From Microvirga sp. (GTDB taxonomy: Bacteria > Pseudomonadota > Alphaproteobacteria > Rhizobiales > Beijerinckiaceae), in NCBI GenBank assembly GCA_022241475.1, contig JAKOMT010000004.1:82001-146000 (forward strand): a stretch of 64,000 nt of DNA, in the 5' to 3' direction. Below are positions 54,313 through 64,000 of this stretch, piece after piece (the first letter of the stretch is position 1; the number at the start of each line of letters is the position of its first letter). The notes under the pieces were generated by a model that saw nothing but the letters and a program-made list of their open reading frames with translations, searched no databases and was not told the DNA's origin. A program made the position numbers and the translations under genes.

Positions 54313-54570
54313 TCAGCCGCCGGTCATCGGCGGGAAAAAGGCGATTTCGCGCGCGCCGGCGATCGGCGCGTCGGGCCGCGCGTGAACCTGGTCGATCGCG
54401 GCGCGCACGATCCCCGGGTTCTCGAAGGCGTAGGCGTATTCCTCGCCCATTCCGGCGAGATGGGCGGCGAGATCGGCGACCGTCGCGACGCCGGCCGGCG
54501 GGTCGATCGTCTCGTCGGTCTTCCCGATGCGCTCGCGCAGCCAGGCGAAATAGACGACCCGGAGGCTCAT
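54313..54570 (-). CDS. moaD: Molybdopterin synthase sulfur-carrier subunit
   Basis: 85-aa ubiquitin-fold protein ending MTGG, the Gly-Gly tail that carries the thiocarboxylate. The start MSLRVVYFAWLRERIGK is typical. It lies between pgsA (13 bases upstream) and moaE. Confidence 0.94.
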   Translation of the reverse strand: MSLRVVYFAWLRERIGKTDETIDPPAGVATVADLAAHLAGMGEEYAYAFENPGIVRAAIDQVHARPDAPIAGAREIAFFPPMTGG

Positions 54571-54583
54571 TCGATCACGCTCC

Positions 54584-55219
54584 CTAATCGACCATGTGGC
54601 GCAGGCTCGCGCGCATGTAGTCCCATCCGGTATAAATGGTGAGGATCGCCGAAATCCAAAGCAGGATCGTGCCGATGAGCGTCGTGCCCGGCAGGACCAT
54701 GTCCCCCGCCGGCCCCGCCACGAGAAATCCGACGGCGACGAGCTGGACGGTGGTCTTCCATTTCGCGAGCGCGCTCACCGGCACGCTCACCTTCAGGCCC
54801 GCGAGATATTCGCGCAGGCCCGAGACGAGGATCTCCCGGCACAGGATGACGATCGCCGCCCAGATGGTGAAGCTCTCGATCGTGCCGTCGCGAACAAGCA
54901 TGAACAGCACGGCCGCGACGAGGAGTTTGTCGGCGATCGGATCGAGCATCCGCCCCAGAGCCGATTGCTGGTTCCAGGCGCGGGCGAGATAGCCGTCGAA
55001 GTAATCGGTCACCGCAGCCGCCACGAAGATCCCGAGCGCCCACCAGCGCGCGCCGTGATTGTCCGACCAGAACAGGAGCGCCACCACGGCCGGCACGGCG
55101 AAGCAGCGTCCGTAGGTGAGCAAGTTCGGCAGCGCGAGAAGGTTGTTTCGTCGCATGTCGGGAAAACAATTTTCGAGGTTACGGGGCGAAGCAGGCCCGC
55201 TCGGGGAATGATCGCTCAT
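54584..55219 (-). CDS. pgsA: CDP-diacylglycerol-glycerol-3-phosphate 3-phosphatidyltransferase
   Basis: 211 aa; commits CDP-diacylglycerol to phosphatidylglycerol. The CDP-alcohol phosphotransferase motif is intact: TDYFDGYLARAWN followed by ALGRMLDPIADKL. About five membrane helices are seen. The ATG at 55219 is chosen for its GGGAGG; the ATG at 55156 (MRRNNLLALPNLLTYGR) would give the usual shorter protein and cannot be excluded. Same strand and order as moaD-moaE. Confidence 0.92.
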   Translation of the reverse strand: MSDHSPSGPASPRNLENCFPDMRRNNLLALPNLLTYGRCFAVPAVVALLFWSDNHGARWWALGIFVAAAVTDYFDGYLARAWNQQSALGRMLDPIADKLLVAAVLFMLVRDGTIESFTIWAAIVILCREILVSGLREYLAGLKVSVPVSALAKWKTTVQLVAVGFLVAGPAGDMVLPGTTLIGTILLWISAILTIYTGWDYMRASLRHMVD

Positions 55220-55409
55220 CCGCCTCCCGAGTAGCACCAATGCCGCCGGCCTGTAAATCGCCCAGTCCCGATCCGGCCCCGCCCGAAACCCGCCGCCGCG
55301 CGCAACAGAACTTTACAATCCGCCGGACGCAGCGAAACGAACGGGCGTTATCTCTCGAGGACGGACGGGAGCGGCTGACAATCGGCCGCCCCGGAACAGG
55401 AGAGAGACC

Positions 55410-55985
55410 ATGAGCATCCACCCCGAGAACGGCTCCCCCGAGAACGCCTCCCCCGAGAATCCTTCCCCCGAGCAGGCTTCCCCCTCGGCCGCCAACCCGC
55501 GCAAGTCCCGCGCCTGGCGCTACGCCGCGATCGGCGGCGTCGCGATCGCGGCCGTCGCCGGCGCCAATGTCGCATTGTCGAGCGGGTCGCCCGGCTGGGG
55601 CGGGCACGCTCGCGGCCAGTCCATGATGAGCGGCATGGGGCTCGACTTCGCTGAATGGCGCGTGCAGCGCGCCCTCACGGAGGCCGGAACGGCGCGCGAA
55701 ACCGCGGAGGAGGTCGCCGCCGTCATGCGGGGCGCCGCGGACGACATCCTGCCCATCGTGCTGGAAATGCGCGACACCCGCGAGCAGGCGATCGCCATCC
55801 TCACCGCGCCGACGATCGATCGGGAGGCGGCCGAAACGCTTCGCCGGACGAGGTTCGAGAGCGTAGAGGAAGCGTCGCGCCTGGCGCTCGCCGGATTGCT
55901 CGACGCGGCCGAGAAACTCACCGTCGAGGAGCGCAAGGCGCTGATCGACAATCTGGCCGAGGCGCGCCATCGTCGGCGCTGGTGA
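55410..55985 (+). CDS. Spy/CpxP-like membrane-anchored protein
   Basis: 191 aa. A cytoplasmic N-terminus with four PENxS repeats precedes one membrane helix (YAAIGGVAIAAVAGANVAL, residues 39-57). The periplasmic part is helical: FAEWRVQRALTEAGTARETA and LTVEERKALIDNLAEAR. This resembles periplasmic metal-sensor or Spy/CpxP proteins. It is followed by a response regulator (29-base gap) and a kinase, so it probably acts as that system's periplasmic accessory or target. Confidence 0.72.
   Translation: MSIHPENGSPENASPENPSPEQASPSAANPRKSRAWRYAAIGGVAIAAVAGANVALSSGSPGWGGHARGQSMMSGMGLDFAEWRVQRALTEAGTARETAEEVAAVMRGAADDILPIVLEMRDTREQAIAILTAPTIDREAAETLRRTRFESVEEASRLALAGLLDAAEKLTVEERKALIDNLAEARHRRRW
55422..55481 (+). 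repeat. Four 15-bp tandem repeats encoding PENxS
   Basis: Four units of the CCCGAGAACGCCTCC type at the 5' end of the Spy-like gene; the copies differ at a few positions. Each encodes P-E-(N/Q)-x-S. Confidence 0.85.
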
Positions 55986-56014
55986 AACAGGGCGTCCGCG
56001 GAGAGATATCGGGC

Positions 56015-56710
56015 ATGGCCGACAGGGTCTTGATCATCGACGACGACGCCCGGCTGTCGGCCATGCTGGTGGATTATCTCTCGCAGGAGGGGCTCGAGGC
56101 GCGCCGCGCGGCGGACGGAGAAGCCGGGCTGCAGGCGCTGAGCCGCGACCCGCCCGACATCGTCGTCCTGGATCTGATGATGCCCGGCATCGACGGGCTC
56201 GAAGTCTGCCGCCGCATTCGGGCGCGGCACGACCTGCCCATCCTGATGCTGACGGCCAAGGGCGACGAGACCGACCGGATCGTCGGCCTCGAACTCGGCG
56301 CGGACGATTACCTCACCAAGCCCTTCAACCCGCGCGAATTGCTGGCGCGGCTGAAGGCGATCCTGCGCCGACGCCATGCGCCGGCGTCGGCGCGCGTCAC
56401 GCGTTTCGGCCGGCTCGAGATCGACGAGGGAGCGCGCGCCGTCCGCGTTCACGGCGAAGACAAGCCGCTGACGAGCTATCAGTTCGACCTGCTCGTCGCC
56501 TTCGCCGCCCATGCCGGGCGCGTGATGAGCCGGGAACAGCTTCTGGATCTCGTCAAGGGCGAGGAGCTGGAGGCTTTCGACCGGTCGATCGACGTCCACA
56601 TCTCCCGCATCCGGGCGGCGATCGAGGAAGATCCGCGCAAGCCGAAGCGGATACTCACCGTCCGTGGGTCGGGCTACGTCTTCGCCCGTCGCCAGGACGG
56701 CGAAGGATAA
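56015..56710 (+). CDS. OmpR-family response regulator
   Basis: 231 aa. Receiver domain with the acidic pair in LIIDDDARLS, phospho-acceptor Asp in PDIVVLDLMMPG (about residue 52), Thr in LMLTAKGDE and Lys in LTKPFNPRELL. The winged-helix DNA-binding domain ends SIDVHISRIRAAIEEDPRKP with GSGYVF. It is transcribed with the Spy-like gene and the kinase 10 bases downstream. Likely controls envelope stress or metal response. Confidence 0.95.
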   Translation: MADRVLIIDDDARLSAMLVDYLSQEGLEARRAADGEAGLQALSRDPPDIVVLDLMMPGIDGLEVCRRIRARHDLPILMLTAKGDETDRIVGLELGADDYLTKPFNPRELLARLKAILRRRHAPASARVTRFGRLEIDEGARAVRVHGEDKPLTSYQFDLLVAFAAHAGRVMSREQLLDLVKGEELEAFDRSIDVHISRIRAAIEEDPRKPKRILTVRGSGYVFARRQDGEG

Positions 56711-56720
56711 GGATTGGCGC

Positions 56721-58010
56721 ATGCGCAGCCGGCTGTTCTGGAAAGTCTACCTGACGATCATCGCGTCCCTCGTGCTCGTCGTGGCGGCGGGCGTGGGCCT
56801 TTTCCGGTTGGGCGCGGGGGCGGACGGGTTCGACTGGAGCGAACGTCGGCAGCATTTCGTCCAGACCTATTTCAGCGCGCCCGGGGGTCCCGGGAGCCGT
56901 GACCGCGAGAGCCTCGCCGCCGACGTCTCACGGCTCGCCGAGGCCCTGCGCGTCGATATCGCGGTCTACGACATCGATGGCGCCCTGGCCGTCTCCGCCG
57001 GAGAACCCTTCCCTCCGCTCATCGACTCGCTGCGCCGGTGGCGGGGGCTCGAGCGGGGGTATTTCCCGGCCGGGACCCTGACCGACGGGAGCCGGGTCGT
57101 CGCGCGGTTCCGGGAGCCGATCGACGGGGGCGCGTCCCGCAACCCCATTCTGCCGATCGGCGGGGCGGCCATCGTGATCGGGCTCGGCGCCTATCCGCTG
57201 GTGCGCAGCCTGACGCGGCGGCTGGAGCGTCTGCGCGACGGCGTCGGACAATGGGGCAACGAAGCCCGGCTTCCCCGGGTGCCCGTCGAGGGCAAGGACG
57301 AAATCGCATCGCTCGCGAGCAGCTTCAACCTCGCCGCCGAGCGCATCGAGCGCCTGATCGAGGCGCATCGCAGCCTTCTCGCCAACGCCAGCCACGAATT
57401 GCGCTCGCCGCTCGCCCGGCTGCGGCTCGCGGTGGACCGGCAGGCGGAGCAGCCGAGCGCGGCGCTGCGGGCGGAGATCGACCGCAATCTCGCGGAGGTG
57501 GACGAACTCGTCGACGAAATCCTGCTGGCGAGCCGGCTCGACCGGCTCGATGCGCCGGAGCATCGCGAGCCCGTCGACCTCGTGGGGCTCTGCGCCGAGG
57601 AGGCGGCTTTCGCGGACCTTCGCGAGGGCGACGTCGCCGTGAGCGGCGCCTGCCCCCTGGTTCAGGGCGACGAGCGCCTGCTGCGGCGCATGATCCGGAA
57701 CCTGATCCTCAACGCCGTCCGCCACGGCGCGCCGCCGATCGATATCGCGCTCTCGCAGGAGGCGGGATTTGCGATCATCCTCGTTCGCGATCACGGCCCC
57801 GGATTGCCCGCGGGCGCGGAGGAGCGTGTCTTCGAGCGCTTTTTCCGCCCGAAAGAGGCTTCGGAAGCGGCCGGCGGCTGGGGGCTCGGGCTTTCGCTCG
57901 TGCGACAGATCGCCGAAAAGCACGGCGGCTCCGTCCGGCTGCTGCGCGAAGGGGCGGGCGAGTGCGCCGGCGCCCGGTTCGAGGCGCGGCTTCCGATCGG
58001 GAGCGCCTGA
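56721..58010 (+). CDS. Membrane sensor histidine kinase (partner of the OmpR-type regulator)
   Basis: 429 aa. Two membrane helices (about 8-30 and 148-165) flank a periplasmic sensor of about 115 residues. HAMP and HisKA follow (LLANASHELRSPLARLRLAV, phospho-His near 228), then the ATPase domain (NLILNAVRHG, DHGPGLPAG, GWGLGLSLVRQIAEKHGG). The layout is CpxA-like, matching the Spy/CpxP-like gene upstream. Its stop lies 5 bases from the uvrC stop on the other strand. Confidence 0.93.
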   Translation: MRSRLFWKVYLTIIASLVLVVAAGVGLFRLGAGADGFDWSERRQHFVQTYFSAPGGPGSRDRESLAADVSRLAEALRVDIAVYDIDGALAVSAGEPFPPLIDSLRRWRGLERGYFPAGTLTDGSRVVARFREPIDGGASRNPILPIGGAAIVIGLGAYPLVRSLTRRLERLRDGVGQWGNEARLPRVPVEGKDEIASLASSFNLAAERIERLIEAHRSLLANASHELRSPLARLRLAVDRQAEQPSAALRAEIDRNLAEVDELVDEILLASRLDRLDAPEHREPVDLVGLCAEEAAFADLREGDVAVSGACPLVQGDERLLRRMIRNLILNAVRHGAPPIDIALSQEAGFAIILVRDHGPGLPAGAEERVFERFFRPKEASEAAGGWGLGLSLVRQIAEKHGGSVRLLREGAGECAGARFEARLPIGSA

Positions 58011-58015
58011 ACCTC

Positions 58016-60049
58016 TCAGCCGCCCCCTTCGTGAAAGAAGTCATGCACCGCGCGGGCGGTCGCCTCGTTGACCCCGGGCGTGCGCATCAGGTCCTCAAGC
58101 GACGCGCGGCGAATGGCCTTCACGGTGCCGAAATGATGCAGAAGCGCGCGTTTGCGCGTCGGCCCGATCCCGGCGATCTCGTCGAGCGGGTTCTTCGACA
58201 ATTCGCGCTTGCGCTTGGCGCGGTGCGCGCCGATGGCGAAGCGATGCGCCTCGTCGCGCAGGCGCTGGATGAAATAGAGCGCCGGGTCGCGCGGCGGCAG
58301 GCGGAAGGGCGCTTTTCCCTCGACGAAGATGGTCTCGCGCCCCGCCTCACGGTCCTGTCCCTTGGCGACGCCGATCACCGGCACGTCCCCCGCGCCGAGT
58401 TCCGCGAGGATCGCGCGCACGCCCGAGACCTGCCCCTGCCCGCCGTCGATCAGGACGAGGTCGGGCCAGGCGGGGAATTCGTCGCCGCTCTCCTCCTCCC
58501 AGCCGGCCTCCTCGACGGGGGCGTCGGGGGCGCCGGCGGCCGGAGCCTCGTGCGCCGCCGACGGGCGCGGGGCTTCCTTGAGCAGCCGCGAGAAACGCCG
58601 GCGCAGCATTTCGCGCATCATGGCGAAATCGTCTCCTGCGGCGACTTTCTCCAGCGGCATGTTGAACGTGCGGTAATGCGTCTTCATGAAGCCCGCCGCG
58701 CCGGCGACGATCATCGCGCCGACGGCGTTCGCGCCCGAAATGTGGGAATTGTCGTAGACCTCGACCCGGCGCGGGCCCCGGGAGAGGCCGAGCGCGTCGG
58801 CGAGGAGGTCGAGCAGGCGCTGCTGCGAGGCCGTGTCGGCGAGACGGCGCCCCAGAGCCTCGCGGGCGTTGCGCTGCGCGTTCTCGACGATCTGCCGGCG
58901 CTCGCCGCGTTTGGGCGCGATCACCTCGACCTTCGAGCCGGCCCGCACCGACAGCGCGGCGGCGACGACGGCGCATTCCTCGATATCCTGCGAGATCAGC
59001 ACCTGCCGCGGCGGCGGCTTGTCGGAATAGAACTGCACGAGGAAGGCGGTGAGCACCTCCTCTGTCGAGAGCGACTTGTCGGCCTTCGGGAAATAGGCCC
59101 GGTTTCCCCAGTTCTGCCAGTTGCGGAAGAAGAACACCTCGACGCAGAACTGCCCGCCCTCCTCGGCGATGGCGACGACGTCGGCCTCCTCGACGCTCTG
59201 CGTGTTCACGCCCTGCGTCGACTGGATGGCGGAGAGCGCCGCGAGACGGTCGCGGCAGCGCGCCGCCCGTTCGAATTCGAGCGCGTCGGACGCCGCCTGC
59301 ATGTCCGCGGCGAGACGCTCCTTCACCTTCGAGCTCTTGCCCGCCAGAAAGTCGCGCGCCTCGCCCGCGAGCGCGGCGTAATCCTCCTTCGCGATTTCGC
59401 CCGTGCAGGGGCCGGAGCAGCGCTTGATCTGGAAGAGCAGGCACGGGCGCGTGCGGTTGTCGAAATACGAATCGGAGCAGGTGCGCAGGAGAAAGGCGCG
59501 CTGCAGCGCGGTCATGGTGCGGTTGACGGCCCAGACGCTGGCGAAGGGGCCGAAATACGCGCCCTTGCGGTTGCGCGCGCCGCGATGCTTGGTGAGTTGC
59601 GGCCCCCGCTCGTCCTCGGTGACGAGGATGTAGGGCAGGGACTTGTCGTCGCGCAGGAGCACGTTGTAGCGCGGGCGAAGCTGCTTGATCAGGTTGGCTT
59701 CGAGCAGCAGCGCCTCGGATTCCGTGCTCGTCGTCACGAACTCCATCTGCACCGTATCGGCGATCATCCGCGCGATCCGGTTCGAATGGGCCTGGCCGCG
59801 GGCGTAGGAGCCGACGCGGGCCTTCAGGCTCCTGGCCTTGCCGACGTAGAGCACCTCGCCCGAGGCGTCGATCATGCGGTAGACGCCGGGCGCGTTCGGC
59901 AGCGTCGTCCAGAACTGGCGGATCACCTCCATGCCGGCCGGCTCGCCCGCAGGGTCGCGCGTCCGCGCGTCGCCGTCGATCAGGATCCCCGACGGGTCGG
60001 CGGGCGTCTGTTCGTCCGTGTCGGAGGGCTCTGCGCTCATGAGGGCCAT
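58016..60049 (-). CDS. uvrC: Excinuclease ABC subunit C
   Basis: 677 aa; makes both incisions in nucleotide excision repair. GIY-YIG domain ([20 protein letters not shown] near 53-72), a cysteine region ([13 protein letters not shown]), the UVR region, and the endonuclease domain ([20 protein letters not shown] and [11 protein letters not shown]). The C-terminal helix-hairpin-helix pair is [17 protein letters not shown] plus [17 protein letters not shown]. It has a Pro/Ala-rich insertion of about 35 residues before LVLIDGG. Secure. Confidence 0.96.
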   Translation of the reverse strand: MALMSAEPSDTDEQTPADPSGILIDGDARTRDPAGEPAGMEVIRQFWTTLPNAPGVYRMIDASGEVLYVGKARSLKARVGSYARGQAHSNRIARMIADTVQMEFVTTSTESEALLLEANLIKQLRPRYNVLLRDDKSLPYILVTEDERGPQLTKHRGARNRKGAYFGPFASVWAVNRTMTALQRAFLLRTCSDSYFDNRTRPCLLFQIKRCSGPCTGEIAKEDYAALAGEARDFLAGKSSKVKERLAADMQAASDALEFERAARCRDRLAALSAIQSTQGVNTQSVEEADVVAIAEEGGQFCVEVFFFRNWQNWGNRAYFPKADKSLSTEEVLTAFLVQFYSDKPPPRQVLISQDIEECAVVAAALSVRAGSKVEVIAPKRGERRQIVENAQRNAREALGRRLADTASQQRLLDLLADALGLSRGPRRVEVYDNSHISGANAVGAMIVAGAAGFMKTHYRTFNMPLEKVAAGDDFAMMREMLRRRFSRLLKEAPRPSAAHEAPAAGAPDAPVEEAGWEEESGDEFPAWPDLVLIDGGQGQVSGVRAILAELGAGDVPVIGVAKGQDREAGRETIFVEGKAPFRLPPRDPALYFIQRLRDEAHRFAIGAHRAKRKRELSKNPLDEIAGIGPTRKRALLHHFGTVKAIRRASLEDLMRTPGVNEATARAVHDFFHEGGG

Positions 60050-60361
60050 TTAGGCGATGCCGAGCCCGGACGGAAGCTCTCGACGCCGCGCCGCTGGCGC
60101 GCGATTTGCCGCGCGCTCGCGCCGGCGCTCTCCGCCGGACGGAAACGTCCCGCTCCGGGGCGGATATATCCAGCCTTGAGACATGTATTAAACGAGAATA
60201 TTGACGTAAATCGAACTACAATTTTACTCAAAACAACAGATCAACAGTCATCGGTCAGAAACGTGAATTTTTGATTGCCGGCCTCCCGGCGAAACTCAAA
60301 GATCCTCCTCGTCCATAGCGATTCGAAGTCGAGAGAGAGCGCGGCGCTCGGGGAGAAATCC
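60050..60361. other. Intergenic region with an AT-rich core
   Basis: 312 bases between divergent uvrC and a small unknown gene. 60170-60280 is clearly AT-rich compared with the rest of the window and likely contains promoters for one or both genes. No confident -35/-10 pair with 16-18 spacing was found. Confidence 0.5.
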
Positions 60362-60685
60362 ATGTCGATACTGGATCTGTTCAGGTGGCGGACGGGGCGA
60401 CGGCGCGTCGCCGCGACGGCGCGCGATCTTCTCGACGCCCATGGGGATCGGGCCTTCTTCGAGAGCCACGAAGCGGCGTGGCGCGCCGCGGGCGACGGGC
60501 GCGACCGGGAGGCGCGATTCCATCGCGCCGTGTCTCTGGAGATCTCCCGCGTGCTCCAGCGCCGGGCGATTCTCGAAGCCATCATGGCCCCGTCGCGACC
60601 CGCCCGTCCCTCGCCCCGGCGAGCGCAGTCGCGAAGAGCGGCGCCGGCGCAGCTTTTCGTTGACATGAACCGGGTTGCGCGCTAG
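60362..60685 (+). CDS. Small hypothetical protein
   Basis: 107 aa, basic (many Arg), beginning [20 protein letters not shown]. An amphipathic helical middle ([20 protein letters not shown]) precedes an Arg/Pro-rich tail. GGGGAG lies before the ATG at 60362. No family recognised; no membrane segment. Confidence 0.5.
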   Translation: MSILDLFRWRTGRRRVAATARDLLDAHGDRAFFESHEAAWRAAGDGRDREARFHRAVSLEISRVLQRRAILEAIMAPSRPARPSPRRAQSRRAAPAQLFVDMNRVAR

Positions 60686-60842
60686 TCCCCACCATCCTGC
60701 AAATCAACCTGCAGAAAACGCCCGCGTTGCGTCCTCGACGAGGTCACGCGCGGGATGCCGGAAACTGCAAAGAAGCCGGCCCCGGCGCGTTCGATATTTC
60801 GAGCGACGGCGGAGAGCCGGAACGAACACGAGGATGAAAACG

Positions 60843-61256
60843 ATGTTCGCAGTGATCAAGACCGGCGGCAAGCAGTACCGCGTGGCCGCCGACGATGTGA
60901 TTACGATTCAGCGCCTCTCCGGTGAGCCGGGCGAGAGCGTGACCCTTGGCGAAGTGCTGCTGCTCTCCAGCGGCGACGACGTGAAGGTCGGAGCGCCGCT
61001 CGTCGCGGGCGCCTCGGTCATCGCCGAGATCGTCGAGGCGACGCGCGGACCGAAGGTCATCGCCTTCAAGAAGCGCCGCCGCCAGAACTCGAAGCGCAAG
61101 CGCGGTCATCGTCAGGATCTGACGACGATTCGCATCGTCGAGATTCTCGCCGACGGCGAGAAGGCGTCGGGCGAGAAGAAGGCGAAGGCCAAGAAGGCTC
61201 CTGCGAAAGCCAAGGCCGAGCCGGACGCCGCTGCGGCGGAAGCCGCCGCCGAGTGA
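60843..61256 (+). CDS. rplU: 50S ribosomal protein L21
   Basis: 137 aa. [20 protein letters not shown] is the L21 start, and [15 protein letters not shown] is the rRNA-binding signature. The C-terminal 30 residues are an Ala/Lys-rich extension typical of alphaproteobacteria. The ATG at 60843 is preferred because AGGA lies 8 bases upstream; an ATG at 60834 is nine bases earlier. In operon with rpmA. Confidence 0.96.
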   Translation: MFAVIKTGGKQYRVAADDVITIQRLSGEPGESVTLGEVLLLSSGDDVKVGAPLVAGASVIAEIVEATRGPKVIAFKKRRRQNSKRKRGHRQDLTTIRIVEILADGEKASGEKKAKAKKAPAKAKAEPDAAAAEAAAE

Positions 61257-61319
61257 TCATCATTCATGCGACGCGCGCCCGGCGCCGTCGCAAGACAGTC
61301 GTTTTAGGGGAGTAGACCC

Positions 61320-61586
61320 ATGGCACACAAAAAGGCAGGCGGCTCATCCCGCAACGGTCGCGATTCCGCAGGCCGTCGCCTCGGCGTCAAGAAGTTCGGC
61401 GGCGAGCGCGTCATCGCCGGCAACATCATCGTTCGCCAGCGGGGCACCAAGGTGCATCCGGGCGTGAATGTCGGCGTCGGCAAGGATCACACCATCTTCG
61501 CGCTTTGCGAGGGCGCAGTGTTGTTCGGCAAACGGCTCGGCCGATCGGTCGTATCCGTGATCCCGGCCCAGGAGGCCGCAGAGTAA
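61320..61586 (+). CDS. rpmA: 50S ribosomal protein L27
   Basis: 88 aa. [20 protein letters not shown] is the invariant opening near the peptidyl-transferase centre; no N-terminal pro-sequence is present. RBS TTTAGGGGAG precedes it. It ends the L21-L27 unit, followed by a hairpin at 61695. Confidence 0.98.
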   Translation: MAHKKAGGSSRNGRDSAGRRLGVKKFGGERVIAGNIIVRQRGTKVHPGVNVGVGKDHTIFALCEGAVLFGKRLGRSVVSVIPAQEAAE

Positions 61587-61694
61587 AACCGGCGAGAGCG
61601 CGACTGACGAAGGAGCTCCCGCCGGGTCCCGTCGACCCCCGGCGGTCGAAGCTCCCGAGGCGGCACGCGTCTCAAGAGCTCCGACAAGGCCCCG

Positions 61695-61730
61695 GGGGGA
61701 AGCGGAACACGCTTCCCCCTTCGTCGTTTC
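61695..61730 (+). terminator. Terminator-like hairpin after rpmA
   Basis: A perfect 10-bp stem GGGGGAAGCG/CGCTTCCCCC with loop GAACA, followed by a modest T-rich stretch (TTCGTCGTTT). Confidence 0.72.
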
Positions 61731-61779
61731 TGCGGGATGATTCCCACAGCAGGAATGTCCCCGAGATCGGAGCCGAACC

Positions 61780-62415
61780 ATGTTCCCCGACCTGATGCGA
61801 GACGATGTTTTCCGGCTGGAGACGGCGCGTCTCTGGCTGCGCTGGCCGCGTCAGAGCGACGCCCGCGCGGTCGCCGACATCGCCTGCGCGAAAGAGGCCG
61901 CGGACCTTTCGGCCTCGATCCCGCATCTCGCACCGCGCGGCGACGCCGACGGGTTCGTGCTTTCGGCGCGCGGCGACAACATGCAGGGCGCCCGGCTGAC
62001 GCTCGCCATCACGCCGAAGGCGCGGCCGAACGTCCTCATAGGCATGGTCGGCGTGGCGCCCGCTCAGACGCCGGGCGAGGGTGAACTGGGATACTGGATC
62101 GGCGCCCCGTGGCGCGGTTCGGGCTTTACCACCGAAGCCGTTCAGGCGCTGATCGGTGCGAGCTTCGATCTCGCGGGGCTCGAGGCGATCACCGCCGCCG
62201 TGGAGGTGGGCAACCCTGCCGCCCGGCGCGTGCTCGAGAAGTGCGGCTTCTCGCCGGACGGCGAACGGGTCCGGGAGGATTCGCGCTTCGCCGTCCTGCG
62301 CCTCGCGCGGACCGCCAGCGGGATCGTCCCCAGCGCCATCGTTCCCGTCCCCGCCGGCGCGTTGGGTACGGCGGCGACGGTGACGACGGCGGAACCGCCG
62401 CTCGCGGCCGAATGA
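61780..62415 (+). CDS. GNAT family N-acetyltransferase (RimJ/RimL type)
   Basis: 211 aa. The fold is that of RimJ/RimL-like acetyltransferases: RLETARLWLRWPRQSDARAV near 11-30, GELGYWIGAPWRGSGFTTEA (acetyl-CoA loop and GYWI segment) near 98-117, and AVEVGNPAARRVLEKCGF near 145. The substrate protein or amine is unknown. A GNAT gene between rpmA and obgE is standard in Hyphomicrobiales. Confidence 0.9.
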   Translation: MFPDLMRDDVFRLETARLWLRWPRQSDARAVADIACAKEAADLSASIPHLAPRGDADGFVLSARGDNMQGARLTLAITPKARPNVLIGMVGVAPAQTPGEGELGYWIGAPWRGSGFTTEAVQALIGASFDLAGLEAITAAVEVGNPAARRVLEKCGFSPDGERVREDSRFAVLRLARTASGIVPSAIVPVPAGALGTAATVTTAEPPLAAE

Positions 62416-62449
62416 CGCCGCCGCGCCACAGATGCGTAACAATGAGTAA

Positions 62450-63523
<1,074 letters not shown>

Positions 63524-63557
63524 CGCCGGCGCAGTGAGCGAAAGAGGATTCCAGACG

Positions 63558-64000
63558 ATGCATCGCAAGCTCACGGGCAAAGTCGTCATCGCCACGCACA
63601 ATTCCGGCAAGCTGCGCGAGATGCGCGAATTGCTCGCGCCCTTCGGCGTCGAGGCGACGTCGGCGGGCGAACTCGGGCTCCCGGTTCCGGCCGAGACCGG
63701 TCACATGTTTTCGGAGAACGCCGCGATCAAGGCCTACGCCGCCGCCAAGGCGACGGGACTGCCTGCGCTGTCGGACGATTCCGGGCTGTGCGTCGAGGCG
63801 CTGGACTGCGCGCCGGGGCTGTTTTCGGCGGACTGGGCAATCGACAAGGATTTTGGGGTCGCCATGGCGAAGGTCGAGCGCGAGCTCGGCCGTCGCGGCG
63901 TCGTCGACGCGGGCGGCAGGCGCGCCTGGTTCGTCTCGGCGCTCGTCATCGCATGGCCGGATGGCCACGAGGAGCTTTTCGAGGGCCGCGTCCACGGGCG
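63558..64000 (+). CDS. rdgB: XTP/dITP diphosphatase (RdgB/HAM1 family), 3' end beyond the window
   Basis: The first 147 residues are present; the frame runs off the window edge. [20 protein letters not shown] and [20 protein letters not shown] are the nucleotide-binding and catalytic blocks of RdgB, which cleaves non-canonical purine triphosphates (dITP, XTP). It starts 34 bases after obgE. Partial by position, not truncated. Confidence 0.92.
   Translation, partial: MHRKLTGKVVIATHNSGKLREMRELLAPFGVEATSAGELGLPVPAETGHMFSENAAIKAYAAAKATGLPALSDDSGLCVEALDCAPGLFSADWAIDKDFGVAMAKVERELGRRGVVDAGGRRAWFVSALVIAWPDGHEELFEGRVHG

Noticed and set aside
57038..60274. A 1078-codon plus-strand open frame over the kinase and uvrC
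   Set aside because: Both genes beneath it have intact catalytic motifs in other frames; the long frame is an Arg-rich GC artefact.

Overview
The window is high-GC DNA from an alphaproteobacterium, almost certainly of the order Hyphomicrobiales (Rhizobiales). This rests on family content (TIGR02300/FYDLN, DUF6456, DUF2093, DUF1194, DUF4212 with its VC_2705-type symporter, phasins, a long soluble PdhS/CbrA-like kinase), on a class II EPSP synthase, and on a tRNA-His with the alphaproteobacterial identity set (no encoded G-1, A73, G1:U72). The genus cannot be fixed from the sequence alone. About 64 protein genes (one cut by the window end) and four tRNAs are supported. No rRNA, prophage or CRISPR array was seen.

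Layout. 0-13.3 kb is mainly housekeeping: an EAL phosphodiesterase, murJ, trpS, a Usp protein, a MotA/OmpA-type membrane pair, an inositol-phosphatase-like enzyme, a long-form dCTP deaminase, an exported GyrI-like protein, dapF-mtaB, a beta carbonic anhydrase and tRNA-Gly. 13.4-20.7 kb holds a D-2-hydroxyacid dehydrogenase, a two-gene minus-strand unit (unknown protein plus an exonuclease-CBS-DUF294 fusion), the divergent DUF4212/solute:sodium symporter operon with a strong terminator, and two small membrane proteins. 20.8-29.8 kb holds a GT4/FkbM pair, a CoA transferase, tRNA-Arg, a Tat-exported metallo-beta-lactamase-fold hydrolase, tRNA-Ala, the FYDLN protein, aroA-cmk, a DUF1194 von Willebrand-like protein and a second FkbM methyltransferase.

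30.0-36.0 kb is the most striking region. A tightly overlapping run (zinc-free MDR dehydrogenase, degenerate 6-pyruvoyl-tetrahydropterin-synthase fold protein, GT4 glycosyltransferase, SAM methyltransferase) meets a coupled RibD-reductase-like/cytochrome b561 pair, followed by GTP cyclohydrolase II. It looks like a pathway that tailors a GTP-derived pyrimidine or pterin. The product is not known from sequence.

37.05-39.24 kb is a complete 2186-bp IS1595-family element with near-perfect 24-bp inverted repeats and an exact 8-bp target duplication. Half of it is cargo: a 39-aa basic protein, a convergent 58-aa protein, a HEPN-like protein and an 82-aa antisense protein.

39.3-50.6 kb holds a small winged-helix-like protein, a diguanylate cyclase with an I-site, DUF2093-xseA, a Spy/CpxP-like protein divergent from a Crp/Fnr regulator, a DUF6894 protein, gshA, tenA, a tartrate/D-malate dehydrogenase, a tiny lipoprotein, tRNA-His and two phasins. 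One phasin has a long Pro/Ala/Lys repeat arm. The other has a recognisable promoter overlapped by a palindrome. 50.7-64 kb holds the PdhS-like kinase, moaE-moaD-pgsA, an inserted Spy-like/response-regulator/kinase operon, uvrC, a small unknown protein, rplU-rpmA with a terminator, a GNAT acetyltransferase, obgE and the start of rdgB.
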